DNA of 40,849 nucleotides. Origin: an uncultured Clostridia bacterium (GTDB lineage: Bacteria > Bacillota > Clostridia > Christensenellales > Borkfalkiaceae). The notes under the pieces are model-generated. The model was given only the letters and a program-made list of their open reading frames with translations, searched no databases and had not been told where the DNA came from. Made by a program: the position numbers and the translations under genes. The stretch spans positions 1 through 40,849 of the forward strand of contig CAUHGY010000008.1 in assembly GCA_959605945.1 (NCBI GenBank), in the 5' to 3' direction. Positions 1-9,272 of the stretch are shown piece after piece (position 1 is the stretch's first letter; each line of letters opens with the position of its first letter).

Positions 1-1506
1 AAACTTTCTCATACGGGATTTGCAATAAAAAGAAAAAACGATTCTGTTTTCATAGTAGGGGGAGACGACAACGGCGTGCTTTTCGGCGTATATGAATTTT
101 TGCGTTACCAGTTTAACTGGGAATGTTACGCCGCGGATGAAATTGTTCTCGATACGGGCGTCAAAAATAACAAAATATATAATTACGACGTGGTCGAGAA
201 TCCGGATATTACATGGCGCATTGCTACAGCGGGAGAAATGAAAAGCAACGAAGTTTATGCCCGCCGCGTGGGGATGAGCATGGAAAGCGATTATCTTATA
301 AATTTCGGCGGTGTGCTGTATCATAATTTTCTGTACGTAATTCCGCAGTCGGTTTACGGCGAGGCCCATGATAATTGGTTCAGCCCCGACGGGCAGCAGC
401 TTTGTCTTACCCGTGACAAGGAAGGGTTGGCTGCGGAAGTTGTGAAGAAAATGAAAGAAACTCTCGCTACAAGCACCGAAGGGTATGCTATAGGTTTTAC
501 ACAGACGGACGACGGCGGCTGGTGTAACTGTCCTACATGCACGGAATATAAACAGCAATACGGCACCAATGCCGCATCTCAGATACTTTTCATGAACTAC
601 TGCTGGGAACTTCTGGAACCATGGCTTAAAGAAAATTATCCCGACCGCGAAGTTTATCTTTATATGTTTGCCTATCAGGACAATACCGATGCGCCGGTCG
701 AGAGAAATGCTGACGGAAGTCTTAAACTCGACGAAAACGGAAAGGCGATACCTATCGATAACTCCATGATTCTCAATAAGAACGTTCATGTCGTTTATGC
801 GCCGATATATTCGGCGGGTTTCCACCCGTACGACGATCTCGAATACAACAGGGCGTACAACGAAATTTTCACGGCATGGCAAGCGTTGACGAGCAACATA
901 ATGGTCTGGTCTTACAGCTGGTATTACAAAACGGATTTCTGGCCCTACAACGATTTTTATCAGCTGAGAGAGCAGTATGAATTTTTTACCCGTTCAAACG
1001 TAAATTATTTGTTCGACGAGGATTTGTCCGGAGTGCAGCAGTGGACGGATTGGAGCAGACTTAAAATATATCTCCGTTCAAAACTTTCCTGGAACATCAA
1101 CGCGGATATTACTACCCTGACAAACAATTTTTTCAAAAACTATTATAAAGACGCCTGGCGGACAATGAAACAGCTGTTCGACGAATACACCACATATTAC
1201 TCATTGCTTATTGAAAGGGAGAACTTGCGCGGTCAGGGCGGACTTCTCGATATAAACAAAGCCGAATATTGGCCAATACAGCTTGTTCATACATGGCTGT
1301 CGTATTTTGACCGGGCCTACGAGGATATAGCTTATTTGAAAAACGATAATCCCGAACTTTACGCCACGCTTTATGACCGCATTTGTCTGGACAGCATAAT
1401 TTACAGATCTCTTTGTGAAAATCTTTCCTATGAAAGTAACTATGTAGGCGACGGAAACACGCTTGAAGAAGATAAAGTTAAATTCGGTATCGCCAACATT
1501 GTATAA
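1..1506 (+). CDS. DUF4838 glycosidase-like protein, 5' end outside window
   Basis: The reading frame is open from base 1, and 501 residues are visible. The apparent GTG start near base 76 is internal, because the codons before it align with the paralogue at 19884. By that comparison about 120 N-terminal residues, probably including a lipoprotein signal, lie upstream. The visible part begins with the end of the GH67N/GH20b-like alpha/beta domain (GGDDNGVLFGVYEFL) and continues into the DUF4838 catalytic-like barrel. An acidic pair followed by a C-x-C-x-x-C cluster (Cys codons at 523, 529 and 538) resembles the cysteine motif I recall in many DUF4838 proteins. The gene ends 27 bp before an Ig lipoprotein, so the two are probably co-transcribed. 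A role in cleaving uronic acid or hexosamine-type glycans is inferred from fold similarity only. Confidence 0.85.
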   Translation, partial: KLSHTGFAIKRKNDSVFIVGGDDNGVLFGVYEFLRYQFNWECYAADEIVLDTGVKNNKIYNYDVVENPDITWRIATAGEMKSNEVYARRVGMSMESDYLINFGGVLYHNFLYVIPQSVYGEAHDNWFSPDGQQLCLTRDKEGLAAEVVKKMKETLATSTEGYAIGFTQTDDGGWCNCPTCTEYKQQYGTNAASQILFMNYCWELLEPWLKENYPDREVYLYMFAYQDNTDAPVERNADGSLKLDENGKAIPIDNSMILNKNVHVVYAPIYSAGFHPYDDLEYNRAYNEIFTAWQALTSNIMVWSYSWYYKTDFWPYNDFYQLREQYEFFTRSNVNYLFDEDLSGVQQWTDWSRLKIYLRSKLSWNINADITTLTNNFFKNYYKDAWRTMKQLFDEYTTYYSLLIERENLRGQGGLLDINKAEYWPIQLVHTWLSYFDRAYEDIAYLKNDNPELYATLYDRICLDSIIYRSLCENLSYESNYVGDGNTLEEDKVKFGIANIV

Positions 1507-1533
1507 AACGGATGCGATAACAGGAGAAAAATC

Positions 1534-4500
1534 ATGAAAAAATTGCTATTGGGTATTTTGTCAACTTTATTTGCAGCCTGCTGTTTTCTTGCAGGGTGCG
1601 GAGAGCAAGACGTAAAGGCCGAAGTTTCTATCGAACTCAACACTTCCAGTTATGTGCTGAGTGTAGGTGATTTTTATCAGTTGACAGCTGACGTAACCGG
1701 TGCTGATGACGCCGATGTGGAATGGGAATCGTCTGATCCGACGTATCTCACGGTAAACTATGACGGGCGGGTGACTGCGCTTAAAGGCACGGACGGTGCG
1801 ACGGTCAAAGTTACCGCTTCTGTCGGCGATGCGTCCGACAGCTGTGATTTTGAAATAAGAAGCGTCAAGAATTTTCCGAAATTATGCATTGACACACCGG
1901 AGATATCGGTTTTCGAAGGAGGAGAGTTTACTTTAAGACCTTACGTCACTTATATGGACGGCAGGGTAGACGGAATAACTTTCGGTTACGAAGTTGCCGA
2001 CAACACTGTCTGTAAAATAGAAGACGGTGTTTTGACAGGTATTAAACAGGGTCAGACAACGGTTACCGTCTCAGCAACTTATATGGAAGAACTTTTGGAA
2101 GAAGAAATAGAAGTAACCGTAAAAGAACCGGAAGCTTTCTTCATAAAACAAACCGAAATCGTTTTGAATAAGTCGGTCGTAAATACGGGAGACATAACGG
2201 AAACGCAGCTCACGGTAGGCTATTTCAACCGTCCCGAAAGCACTGACGTAACTTGGTCGTCCGACAATCAGGCAGCCGTCACGGTGGACGATGACGGTGT
2301 GATACGCGCCGTAGGTATCGGAAAGGCAAAAATAACCGCGGTCGCAAATTATGAAGATATGGAATCCCTTACTGCGAGCGTCAACGTATATGTGGAAAAA
2401 TCTGTTGTCGCGGGCGTAATCGATCTCGGAACGCTCGATCTCAGCGGAGATATAACCAACATTATGTTTTCCGATATAGGATTAGATTCTTATGCTGACG
2501 ACGAAGTCAAAGTATACGATGCAACGGTAGGCAACGAATATCCCGCCGAGGTAGGCGAAACCGGTGTGGAAATTATAAATTCTGCGGTAGCGGAAGGGTA
2601 TCAGTCTTTGAAGATAGAACTGTCCGACAGGATAATCACCGTCAGCGCGCTTGCAATAAGCAATGATCTTTCCATTCCTATCGCCGGTTCGGACGGGAAA
2701 GCGTCTTTTTACGTTCTTAAAGACTCGGGTTCGCTCGGAAGCAAAGATTATTCGCTCACGAAAGAAGTCATAGACGGAAGAGATGCTTATAAATTTTCCA
2801 TGACGGGCGCCCGCCGAGCCGATCCGCTGCGGGTTTTCGGGGTGGACTCCCAATGGGTGAAAGACAATAATATAGCTAAACTTTCATTCAAAGTCATGTA
2901 TCCGGATACGCGTGCCAACATCGGCAACGTTGCGATATTTTTTCTTTCCGAAGACAATGTGCAGCAGTGGGCTGTTTCGCTGCACATGGCGCACGAAATT
3001 TCTCAGAACGGCGGCAATATCAGCATTTACGACGAGAATGGCTCCCGTCTGACCGGCGTGCCCTCAAACGGATATGAAAATAAGTGGTATACGGTGGAGA
3101 TAAACCTGCAGAACGCGGAATCGCTGGACTGCAAATACGACAATCTTAACATAAAGATCGTCGATGAAAGCAATATGGAACTATATATTGCCGATGCAAC
3201 TTTCCTGAAAGACACAACTTACACCGTGCGCCATCATAAGAGTAACGGAGACGGAACTTACACTTTGACGGATGTTTTTGAAAACGTCAGCGCGACAGTC
3301 GGTTATAATTCTCTGCCGATTATGGATTACGGCGACGAGTACTATGCGCGCCAGGACGTGAACGATTTCAGTTACTATTTTTCGGAAGATGCGTCTGAAA
3401 ACGTTTTCGACGTTTACTATGAACTCAAAACGGTCGAAGTGGAAGAAATCCCCGTTTCTTATCTCGGCAGCGAACTTGACGGAGTTTATTTTACCGCCGA
3501 CGGCGATGCGCAGATAAACCTTACCGAAGTCATGCTTGACGGGGAAAAAGCGTATTCTTATACCGCGTTTGAAAGCGGCACGTCTCTGACGCTGAAAAAT
3601 ATAGATGCGTCAGAAATAAAAGCCGAGGGGTATAACGTTTTCAGAATAGATATTCGCACCGACAGCGAAAATCCCGAACAATTGATTGAAGACCTGATAT
3701 TCAAATACGGCGGCGGCGCGGCGGGCGTGTCCGTAAACTGGGGCGGAACCATAGCAGAAAAAGCAGCGATGGCAAACATGGATTATATCAGACTATACGG
3801 GGAAGACGGCAGATATTTATATTACTATTCGCTTGCAAATAAACTCATCAACGGCGGTGAATGGCATACGGTTGAATTTACTCTTCCCGATCCGCAGAAC
3901 ACCGAAAACGGCGTTGCGATCGAACTGTACACAAACGTTGTCGGAAGAACAATATATTTCAGAAATCCGACGTTTGCCAAAGAGGTGGAAAGCGTTAACA
4001 TATCTGCTGACGATGACGAAACGGAATTCTTTTTCGGAAAGGCGCAGGGAACCGAAAACAGCACATTATTGATTGAAAGATATGTTGCGGGCAGAAAAGC
4101 GGTTGCTTACACTGCAAATGTAAACGGTTGGGGTCTCACATTCCTTAACACAACGGCGGAAGATATAATTGCAAACTCATTTGCAAAATTCCGTGTGGAT
4201 ATTTACTCGCCGGACGCTTCAGCGTATGATTTGAACGGATTGCAGCATACGGTCAGCGTATACGGGTTGAACAATGCGTTTAACAGACCTTTATTCCAGG
4301 GAGCAGCCGGCAACGAACAGTATTACAGACTGTATGATGAACAGGGCAATCAGGTTAAAGAGTTGTCTGACGGTTTATACGGGCAGTGGTTAACTCTTGA
4401 ATACTCGGTCCGCGATGTTAAGGCGACCCTGAACGACGAAATCAACGGTTTCCTGTTGCATATTTACAGCGGTACAATTGCAAAGGACAGAACTGTTTAT

Positions 4501-5595
4501 TTCTCTGATCCGAGATTTGTCATGAATGATGCAATGGAAATTTCTTTCAGTGACCCGTCGCTTAAAGCTACGTTCGGAACAAGCAGTCAGACGGCAGCCG
4601 GCGTACGGTTTACCGAAGCCGGCAACGTAGCGGGTAAAAACGCATATGCTTTGTATGACGATATGAATTTGAATTCTGCCGATGCGCTGGCGAATGCGGC
4701 GTCTGTCACGGTGCTTAATCTCACTGCAGAGCAGATCCGGTCCTATAATTTGCAGAGTTTAAGGATAAAGGTGTATTCGGAGAGTGCTGAACAATTCAAC
4801 CTTGCGAATCTGTTTTTCAAAATATACGGCGGCAATGCCGGCGAATACAGACTTAACAGCTTGAATATGTCCTTAGCCGTTAAATCCGCTGCGATGTATG
4901 CAGCCGACGGAAGAAGAATTTTCGATCCCGTATACGGCGAATGGCTGACTCTTGAATTCAATCTTGCCGATACGGGCGACACGGCTTACGGCGGAATTTG
5001 CGTCGAACTTTATGTGGGCAGAGGGTTTAAGACAGATATGAATCCCGTTTATTTCGCCGAAGCCGAGTTCGTCGAAAAGTCAGAAGTTACGGTTGCCGGA
5101 GAAATAGCGGGAGCGAAACTTGAAAGCAAGGGAGCAAATTTCATCACTTCTGTGGGCAGTTACGCGGGTAAGGATAACGTATACCGTTATGAAATGCCGG
5201 TTGCGAAAGAAGTTATAACGTTGCAGGGCGTGACGGCGGAGCAACTTACAGAAAAAGGTTACACCAAATTTTTAATCGATGTTTATTCGCCGTCCGCGGA
5301 AACTATAGATCTAAACGCGCAGTTTGCATTCATGATAGCCATAAGCGGAAGTCCGCAATGGGGATATCACACTTACGCGACAAAGGTTGTGGCGGTTAAC
5401 GCCGGTATCGTCAGATTCCTTGACTTGGACGGGAACGCCTTATATAACGACAAGACATCGCTCGGATACGGCACCTGGTATACTATGGAAATCGACATTT
5501 CGCAAAAAGTCGATACTCTTAAAGGATTTATTTTCGAACTGACTACTTTGAGCGGCGGAACATCGGTTTATCTTGCAAATGCAAGATTTGCCTGA
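1534..5595 (+). CDS. Large Ig-like/repeat surface lipoprotein, 1353 aa
   Basis: A lipoprotein signal ends in FLAGC (Cys22), so the mature protein should be anchored on the outer face of the membrane. Three group-2 bacterial Ig-like domains follow (about 30-107, 113-196, 202-290). A beta-rich module is at about 376-559. A MucBP/internalin-type repeat follows at about 563-630 (YTVRHHKSNGDGTYTL ... VYYEL). Four more related modules are at about 636-816, 818-996, 1001-1180 and 1186-1353. These share a K-A-Y opening strand, a 'f-r-i-D-i-y-s' strand, a 'g-x-W-x-T-l-E' strand and a closing 'V-Y-F-x-x-p-x-F' strand. That pattern suggests carbohydrate-binding beta-sandwiches, but no exact CBM family is recognised. 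The ATG follows AGGAG at good spacing. It is the last gene before a terminator and is paired with the DUF4838 gene upstream. Confidence 0.9.
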   Translation: MKKLLLGILSTLFAACCFLAGCGEQDVKAEVSIELNTSSYVLSVGDFYQLTADVTGADDADVEWESSDPTYLTVNYDGRVTALKGTDGATVKVTASVGDASDSCDFEIRSVKNFPKLCIDTPEISVFEGGEFTLRPYVTYMDGRVDGITFGYEVADNTVCKIEDGVLTGIKQGQTTVTVSATYMEELLEEEIEVTVKEPEAFFIKQTEIVLNKSVVNTGDITETQLTVGYFNRPESTDVTWSSDNQAAVTVDDDGVIRAVGIGKAKITAVANYEDMESLTASVNVYVEKSVVAGVIDLGTLDLSGDITNIMFSDIGLDSYADDEVKVYDATVGNEYPAEVGETGVEIINSAVAEGYQSLKIELSDRIITVSALAISNDLSIPIAGSDGKASFYVLKDSGSLGSKDYSLTKEVIDGRDAYKFSMTGARRADPLRVFGVDSQWVKDNNIAKLSFKVMYPDTRANIGNVAIFFLSEDNVQQWAVSLHMAHEISQNGGNISIYDENGSRLTGVPSNGYENKWYTVEINLQNAESLDCKYDNLNIKIVDESNMELYIADATFLKDTTYTVRHHKSNGDGTYTLTDVFENVSATVGYNSLPIMDYGDEYYARQDVNDFSYYFSEDASENVFDVYYELKTVEVEEIPVSYLGSELDGVYFTADGDAQINLTEVMLDGEKAYSYTAFESGTSLTLKNIDASEIKAEGYNVFRIDIRTDSENPEQLIEDLIFKYGGGAAGVSVNWGGTIAEKAAMANMDYIRLYGEDGRYLYYYSLANKLINGGEWHTVEFTLPDPQNTENGVAIELYTNVVGRTIYFRNPTFAKEVESVNISADDDETEFFFGKAQGTENSTLLIERYVAGRKAVAYTANVNGWGLTFLNTTAEDIIANSFAKFRVDIYSPDASAYDLNGLQHTVSVYGLNNAFNRPLFQGAAGNEQYYRLYDEQGNQVKELSDGLYGQWLTLEYSVRDVKATLNDEINGFLLHIYSGTIAKDRTVYFSDPRFVMNDAMEISFSDPSLKATFGTSSQTAAGVRFTEAGNVAGKNAYALYDDMNLNSADALANAASVTVLNLTAEQIRSYNLQSLRIKVYSESAEQFNLANLFFKIYGGNAGEYRLNSLNMSLAVKSAAMYAADGRRIFDPVYGEWLTLEFNLADTGDTAYGGICVELYVGRGFKTDMNPVYFAEAEFVEKSEVTVAGEIAGAKLESKGANFITSVGSYAGKDNVYRYEMPVAKEVITLQGVTAEQLTEKGYTKFLIDVYSPSAETIDLNAQFAFMIAISGSPQWGYHTYATKVVAVNAGIVRFLDLDGNALYNDKTSLGYGTWYTMEIDISQKVDTLKGFIFELTTLSGGTSVYLANARFA

Positions 5596-5615
5596 TAAAG
5601 CAAATGCAAAACGCG

Positions 5616-5652
5616 GTTCGGGGATACAGAGTGTATTCCCGAACTGTTATTT
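5616..5652 (+). terminator. Rho-independent terminator after the 1353-aa lipoprotein gene
   Basis: Two 13-nt arms (5616-5628 and 5632-5644) pair throughout with one G-T wobble around a 3-nt loop, followed by a short T-rich run (TGTTATTT). It lies 20 bp after the stop codon and before the promoter of the next operon. Confidence 0.75.
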
Positions 5653-5679
5653 AAAGATTGTATTCGTTATTTAAAAATA

Positions 5680-5708
5680 TTGCAAACGGACGGCGGATAG
5701 TGTATAAT
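5680..5708 (+). promoter_or_regulatory. Sigma-A promoter for the isomerase-MgtC-GH13 operon
   Basis: TTGCAA (5680-5685) and a perfect TATAAT (5703-5708) are separated by exactly 17 bp. The promoter lies between the terminator and the gene, and inside the longest open frame of that gene. This argues that translation starts at 5748 rather than at the farther upstream codon at 5658. Confidence 0.75.
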
Positions 5709-5747
5709 ATTAAAACAGACAGAGCCCGGATTGCAAAAAGGTTGATT

Positions 5748-6668
5748 ATGGAATTAGGAACTACGCTGTTGTTTGAAAAAGAAACGGGACTTGAAAAGTC
5801 TGCCGCGTCAGCCGCTAAGGCAGGGTTTAAATATATCGATTTCGATCTTACAGGTCTGTATGACTGCGATATAAAAGACGAGGAAAAAAATTTTTTATCC
5901 TATAAAAAAACATTGGAAAGTCTGGGGCTTTCGGTCCGCCAGGCACATGCACCGTATTTGAAATTTCTTTCACATGACAAAAAAGATGTGGAAAATTTCG
6001 ACCTTTACGGCAAAGTCACCGCCGCCGTTCGCCGCGCGGCCGTTCTCGGGGCGAAATATCTTGCGTATCATTGTTACGTTCCGTACACTAAGGGGCAGAA
6101 AGAAGGTAAAGAATGCTACGATTACGATAAGGTCGCGGAAGAAAATTTTAGATTTAACGTTGATTTTCTATATAAACTTAAACCTACGCTTGAAGAATAT
6201 AATATAAAACTCGCACTTGAAAACATCGTTGCCTATGATTATACTAAGAGAGCGCACGCGCCGACGGTGTGTCATTATTCACGGGAGTGCAACCGTTTTA
6301 TCGACGAGCTGGGCGACGAAAATTTTTGCGTCTGTTTTGATGCCGGGCATCTTAATCTTTGTGAAGGCGAGAATTTTGCTCAATTCACGGCGGCGCTCGG
6401 AAATCGTATCGAAATTTTACACCTGCACGATAACTTCGGGATTCAGAACGATTGGTTCGGTGAGCTTGACAGGCATTTGCCTCCTTTCGTAGGCTCGCTT
6501 AAATGGGATAAACTGTGCGAAGCGCTGAAAAATATAAATTTCAACGGCGTATACAGTTTTGAATGCAGTTCTTACGGATTGCCTGTGTTTTTAGACAGAG
6601 AATACGAATATATTTACGATTGCGCAAATATAATTTTCGGTAACCAAAGTGAAAAAATCAATAAATAA
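5748..6668 (+). CDS. Sugar phosphate isomerase/epimerase-like TIM barrel protein
   Basis: 306 residues, the usual size for the xylose isomerase-like (AP endonuclease 2) superfamily, a single TIM barrel that binds a divalent metal. Likely metal ligands are Glu158 (LALEN), Asp198 with His201 (CFDAGH), His225/His227 (LHLHDN) and Glu272 (FECSS). There is no signal peptide, so it should be cytoplasmic. Family members interconvert ketoses, epimerise sugars or act on inositol derivatives; the substrate here is unknown. The ATG at 5748 is chosen because the promoter overlaps the longer frame and because AAAAGG precedes it. It is the first gene of a three-gene operon and is followed 11 bp later by the MgtC gene. 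Confidence 0.85.
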   Translation: MELGTTLLFEKETGLEKSAASAAKAGFKYIDFDLTGLYDCDIKDEEKNFLSYKKTLESLGLSVRQAHAPYLKFLSHDKKDVENFDLYGKVTAAVRRAAVLGAKYLAYHCYVPYTKGQKEGKECYDYDKVAEENFRFNVDFLYKLKPTLEEYNIKLALENIVAYDYTKRAHAPTVCHYSRECNRFIDELGDENFCVCFDAGHLNLCEGENFAQFTAALGNRIEILHLHDNFGIQNDWFGELDRHLPPFVGSLKWDKLCEALKNINFNGVYSFECSSYGLPVFLDREYEYIYDCANIIFGNQSEKINK

Positions 6669-6679
6669 GGGGTGTTGTT

Positions 6680-7333
6680 ATGCCGGAATGGGCAGTATGT
6701 TTGTTAAGAACGTGTCTTGCGGTAGCGCTGGGTTGTTTTATAGGTTTTGAGCGCAAAATGCGATTTAAAGAAGCGGGTATGCGCACGCATTCTATTGTCT
6801 GTGCGGGCGCATGCATTTTTATGCTTGTTTCGAAATACGGTTTTGCCGACAGCGCGGATTTTGACGCTTCGAGAGTAGCCGCTCAGATTGTATCCGGGAT
6901 AGGTTTTTTAGGCGCGGGCGTTATAATGTACCGGAAGAATACGCTGCACAATCTTACTACTGCGGCAGGAATTTGGGCGACGGCGGGCATAGGCATGGCT
7001 TCGGGCGCAGGTTTGTATATTTTAGCTTGCGGAGGAACGGCGATTATAGTTTTTGTGCAGTTTATCATGCATTCAAGGCTGAAAATATTCAGAGTCAGAC
7101 AGAACAGCAAGCTGCGTATATCTTTCCGTTATTCCGAAGAGTGTGCGGGCAGAATAAAAGATATTTTCGAAATCGATGATTTTAAAAATCTAAACAGCCG
7201 CAGAGAAGGCGGCGAGATGGTTTGTACAGTAGTTTTGAATCTGGAAAAAGAAATCAAAGCGGAGGATATTCTTGCCATTATGGACGGCGATTCGGACATA
7301 ATCAGCATAGACCGCGCCGACGATGAAATATAG
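6680..7333 (+). CDS. MgtC/SapB (YhiD) family membrane protein
   Basis: 217 residues. The N-terminal ~140 hold four to five membrane segments with the family hallmarks: G-F-E-R-K near residue 24, the G-M-R-T-H segment, the G-I-G-F-L-G-A-G segment and T-T-A-A-G-I-W. The C-terminal ~75 residues form a cytosolic ACT-like alpha/beta domain. MgtC proteins are linked to growth in low magnesium and to modulation of membrane ATPases; they are not magnesium transporters themselves. It has an AAGGGG ribosome binding site and sits in one operon between the isomerase and the GH13 enzyme. That is an unusual setting, and its role there cannot be told from sequence. Confidence 0.88.
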   Translation: MPEWAVCLLRTCLAVALGCFIGFERKMRFKEAGMRTHSIVCAGACIFMLVSKYGFADSADFDASRVAAQIVSGIGFLGAGVIMYRKNTLHNLTTAAGIWATAGIGMASGAGLYILACGGTAIIVFVQFIMHSRLKIFRVRQNSKLRISFRYSEECAGRIKDIFEIDDFKNLNSRREGGEMVCTVVLNLEKEIKAEDILAIMDGDSDIISIDRADDEI

Positions 7334-7369
7334 TAAAAAAATTATGAAATATAATAAAAAGAGGTTTTT

Positions 7370-8974
7370 ATGAAAGATTGGCTAAAAAACGCCGTATTGT
7401 ATCAGATTTATCCCACGAGCTTTTACGATTCCGACGGAGACGGTATCGGCGACCTTAAAGGCATCGAGAAAAAAATGCCTTATATCAGCGAATTGGGGGT
7501 GGACGCCATATGGCTTAATCCCTGTTTTTTGTCGCCATTTAAAGACGGCGGATACGACGTGGCCGATTACAGGGCGATAGATCCCAGATTCGGCACGATG
7601 GCGGATATGGAAAGTCTGATTTCCGCTGCTCAAAAGGCCGGTATAAAAATATTTTTGGATCTCGTTATCGGGCATACTTCGTGGGAGCACGCGTGGTTTA
7701 AAAAATCTGCGGAAAAAGACAGGAATAAGTATTGGGATTATTTTATCTGGACAGACAATATTTTTAATACATATAAAAATAAGACAATTTCCGGACTTTA
7801 CGACAGGGACGGGTGTTATTACGTCAATTATTATGCCTGTCAGCCCGCATTGAATTATGGCTTTAACAGCCTGGAAGACGACGGGGACAACCCCGACGGA
7901 TATTCTACGGGTGAAAAATGGAAAATGCATTATACCGATCCGAGACTCGAGCCTCTGCGCAACGAAATAATCGATATTATAAAGTATTGGCTGTCAAAGG
8001 GTGTTGACGGGTTCAGGGTGGATATGGCAAATTCGCTTGTGAAAGGCTGTGTTTACGATTCAGAGGAAGACAGGGATATTGAAGGCCTTAAATGGGTGTG
8101 GGATAAAATATTTTCTGCAGTAAAAAAGGATTACCCGCAAGCGATTTTTATCGCCGAATGGTGCTGCCCGGAAAACGCTGTCGGCAAGTGCGGGTTCGAC
8201 GTGGATTTCATTGCCCACGACAATGCCGCATGGAACGACCTTTTCAGAAACGAGAAGGGCACGAATATTATTTCGGTTTTTGAAAAAGGGGATAACTACT
8301 TTTCCGCAAACGGAAAGGGCAGCATTGTCCGTTTTCTTGAAGAAAGCCGTATATTGAATGAAAAAATCAAACACAAAGGTGTTTTTTCGGCAATATCCGG
8401 CAGCCATGACGAGATAAGACTGGCTACCGGCAAAAATACGGACGAACTGAAAACGGCTTTCGCGTTTCTTTTGACGTTTAAACACATGCCCTTTATATAT
8501 TACGGCGACGAGATAGGCATCGAACATAATTTCGGCGTAAGCAGAGACGGCGGGTTTATCAGAACGGGTTCGCGTACGCCGATGCAGTGGAACGAAACAA
8601 AAAACCGCGGTTTTTCAACTTCGGACGATCCGTACCTGCCTGCGAACGATAAAATAGGATGTTCTGTCGCGGCGCAGGAAAAAGATTCCGATTCTCTTCT
8701 TAATACCGTGAAAAAACTGATTGCGATAAAGAAAAAATATTCTTGCATGAATATGGACGGCGATTTTGAACTTATCGAGTGCGAGAACGGCGGATATCCG
8801 CTTATATATAACAGAAAAGACGATAATTGCAGCATAACCGTGATCATCAATCCGTCAAATTCGCACGTTTCGCGCAAGATTTCGTACAGCGAAGTATTGC
8901 TGTCGTCAAATTGTACCTTTGAAAACGGCTCCGTAAATGTATCCGGTACCGGTTTCGCGGTTTTAAAAAATTAA
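7370..8974 (+). CDS. Cytoplasmic GH13 alpha-glucosidase
   Basis: 534 residues with the full GH13 layout: an N-terminal barrel opening (VLYQIYPTSF) with a calcium-site-like loop D-S-D-G-D-G-I-G-D, nucleophile Asp218 in GFRVDMA, acid/base Glu263 in FIAEW, and the third acid Asp347 in GSHDE. A Ser replaces the usual Asn before His-Asp in the last motif. A C-terminal beta domain follows. It resembles oligo-1,6-glucosidase, dextran glucosidase and related enzymes of intracellular alpha-glucoside breakdown; the exact linkage is not readable. No signal peptide. GAGG precedes the ATG. It ends the operon shortly before a strong terminator. Confidence 0.92.
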   Translation: MKDWLKNAVLYQIYPTSFYDSDGDGIGDLKGIEKKMPYISELGVDAIWLNPCFLSPFKDGGYDVADYRAIDPRFGTMADMESLISAAQKAGIKIFLDLVIGHTSWEHAWFKKSAEKDRNKYWDYFIWTDNIFNTYKNKTISGLYDRDGCYYVNYYACQPALNYGFNSLEDDGDNPDGYSTGEKWKMHYTDPRLEPLRNEIIDIIKYWLSKGVDGFRVDMANSLVKGCVYDSEEDRDIEGLKWVWDKIFSAVKKDYPQAIFIAEWCCPENAVGKCGFDVDFIAHDNAAWNDLFRNEKGTNIISVFEKGDNYFSANGKGSIVRFLEESRILNEKIKHKGVFSAISGSHDEIRLATGKNTDELKTAFAFLLTFKHMPFIYYGDEIGIEHNFGVSRDGGFIRTGSRTPMQWNETKNRGFSTSDDPYLPANDKIGCSVAAQEKDSDSLLNTVKKLIAIKKKYSCMNMDGDFELIECENGGYPLIYNRKDDNCSITVIINPSNSHVSRKISYSEVLLSSNCTFENGSVNVSGTGFAVLKN

Positions 8975-9027
8975 TTTTCTCCGGAAGCCGGCGGCAGGAT
9001 AATATTCTGCCCGGTAGGATAAATCAC

Positions 9028-9067
9028 AATAAAAAACCTGTCTGTTTTAAGCGGCAGGTTTTTTATT
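9028..9067 (+). terminator. Rho-independent terminator after the GH13 gene
   Basis: Two 15-nt arms (9028-9042 and 9053-9067) pair with one G-T wobble. The 3' arm contains a T6 run and the 5' arm the complementary A6, so the hairpin should also work on the opposite strand. The rest of the gap 8975-9272 holds a weaker GGCAG/CTGCC hairpin at about 8992-9012, AT-rich DNA and the promoter at 9213. Confidence 0.8.
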
Positions 9068-9212
9068 ATGCTATAAGCGGCGTATATGGATTGATAAAAA
9101 ATCTAAAATGCGCTAATTACGTTTAATAGTAAATGAATTGCTCGTTTTTATTTTGCAAAAACGCTTATACTATGCAAAAATAATTTTTTTGCGCGAAAAA
9201 TTTATTTTCCTA

Positions 9213-9241
9213 TTGACAGACGTCAAATGTGCTGTTATAAT
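9213..9241 (+). promoter_or_regulatory. Consensus sigma-A promoter with palindrome over the -35 box
   Basis: TTGACA (9213-9218) and TATAAT (9236-9241) are 17 bp apart, with an extended -10 TGT at 9233-9235. This is as close to the consensus as a promoter gets. The -35 box is the left half of an inverted repeat, TTGAC-agac-GTCAA (9213-9226), which would suit a repressor. Transcription would begin near 9248, giving a leader of about 25 nt before the oxidoreductase start. Confidence 0.85.
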
Positions 9242-9272
9242 AATTTATACAATAATAAAATAGAGGTTTTTT

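Noticed and set aside
5658..5747. Longer N terminus for the isomerase-like protein starting at 5658
   Set aside because: The stretch contains a TTGCAA-17-TATAAT promoter and no family similarity, and the ATG at 5748 has its own ribosome binding site.
7382..7930. Long minus-strand open frame opposite the GH13 gene
   Set aside because: It is antisense to a gene with clear catalytic motifs, resembles no family and lacks a ribosome binding site.
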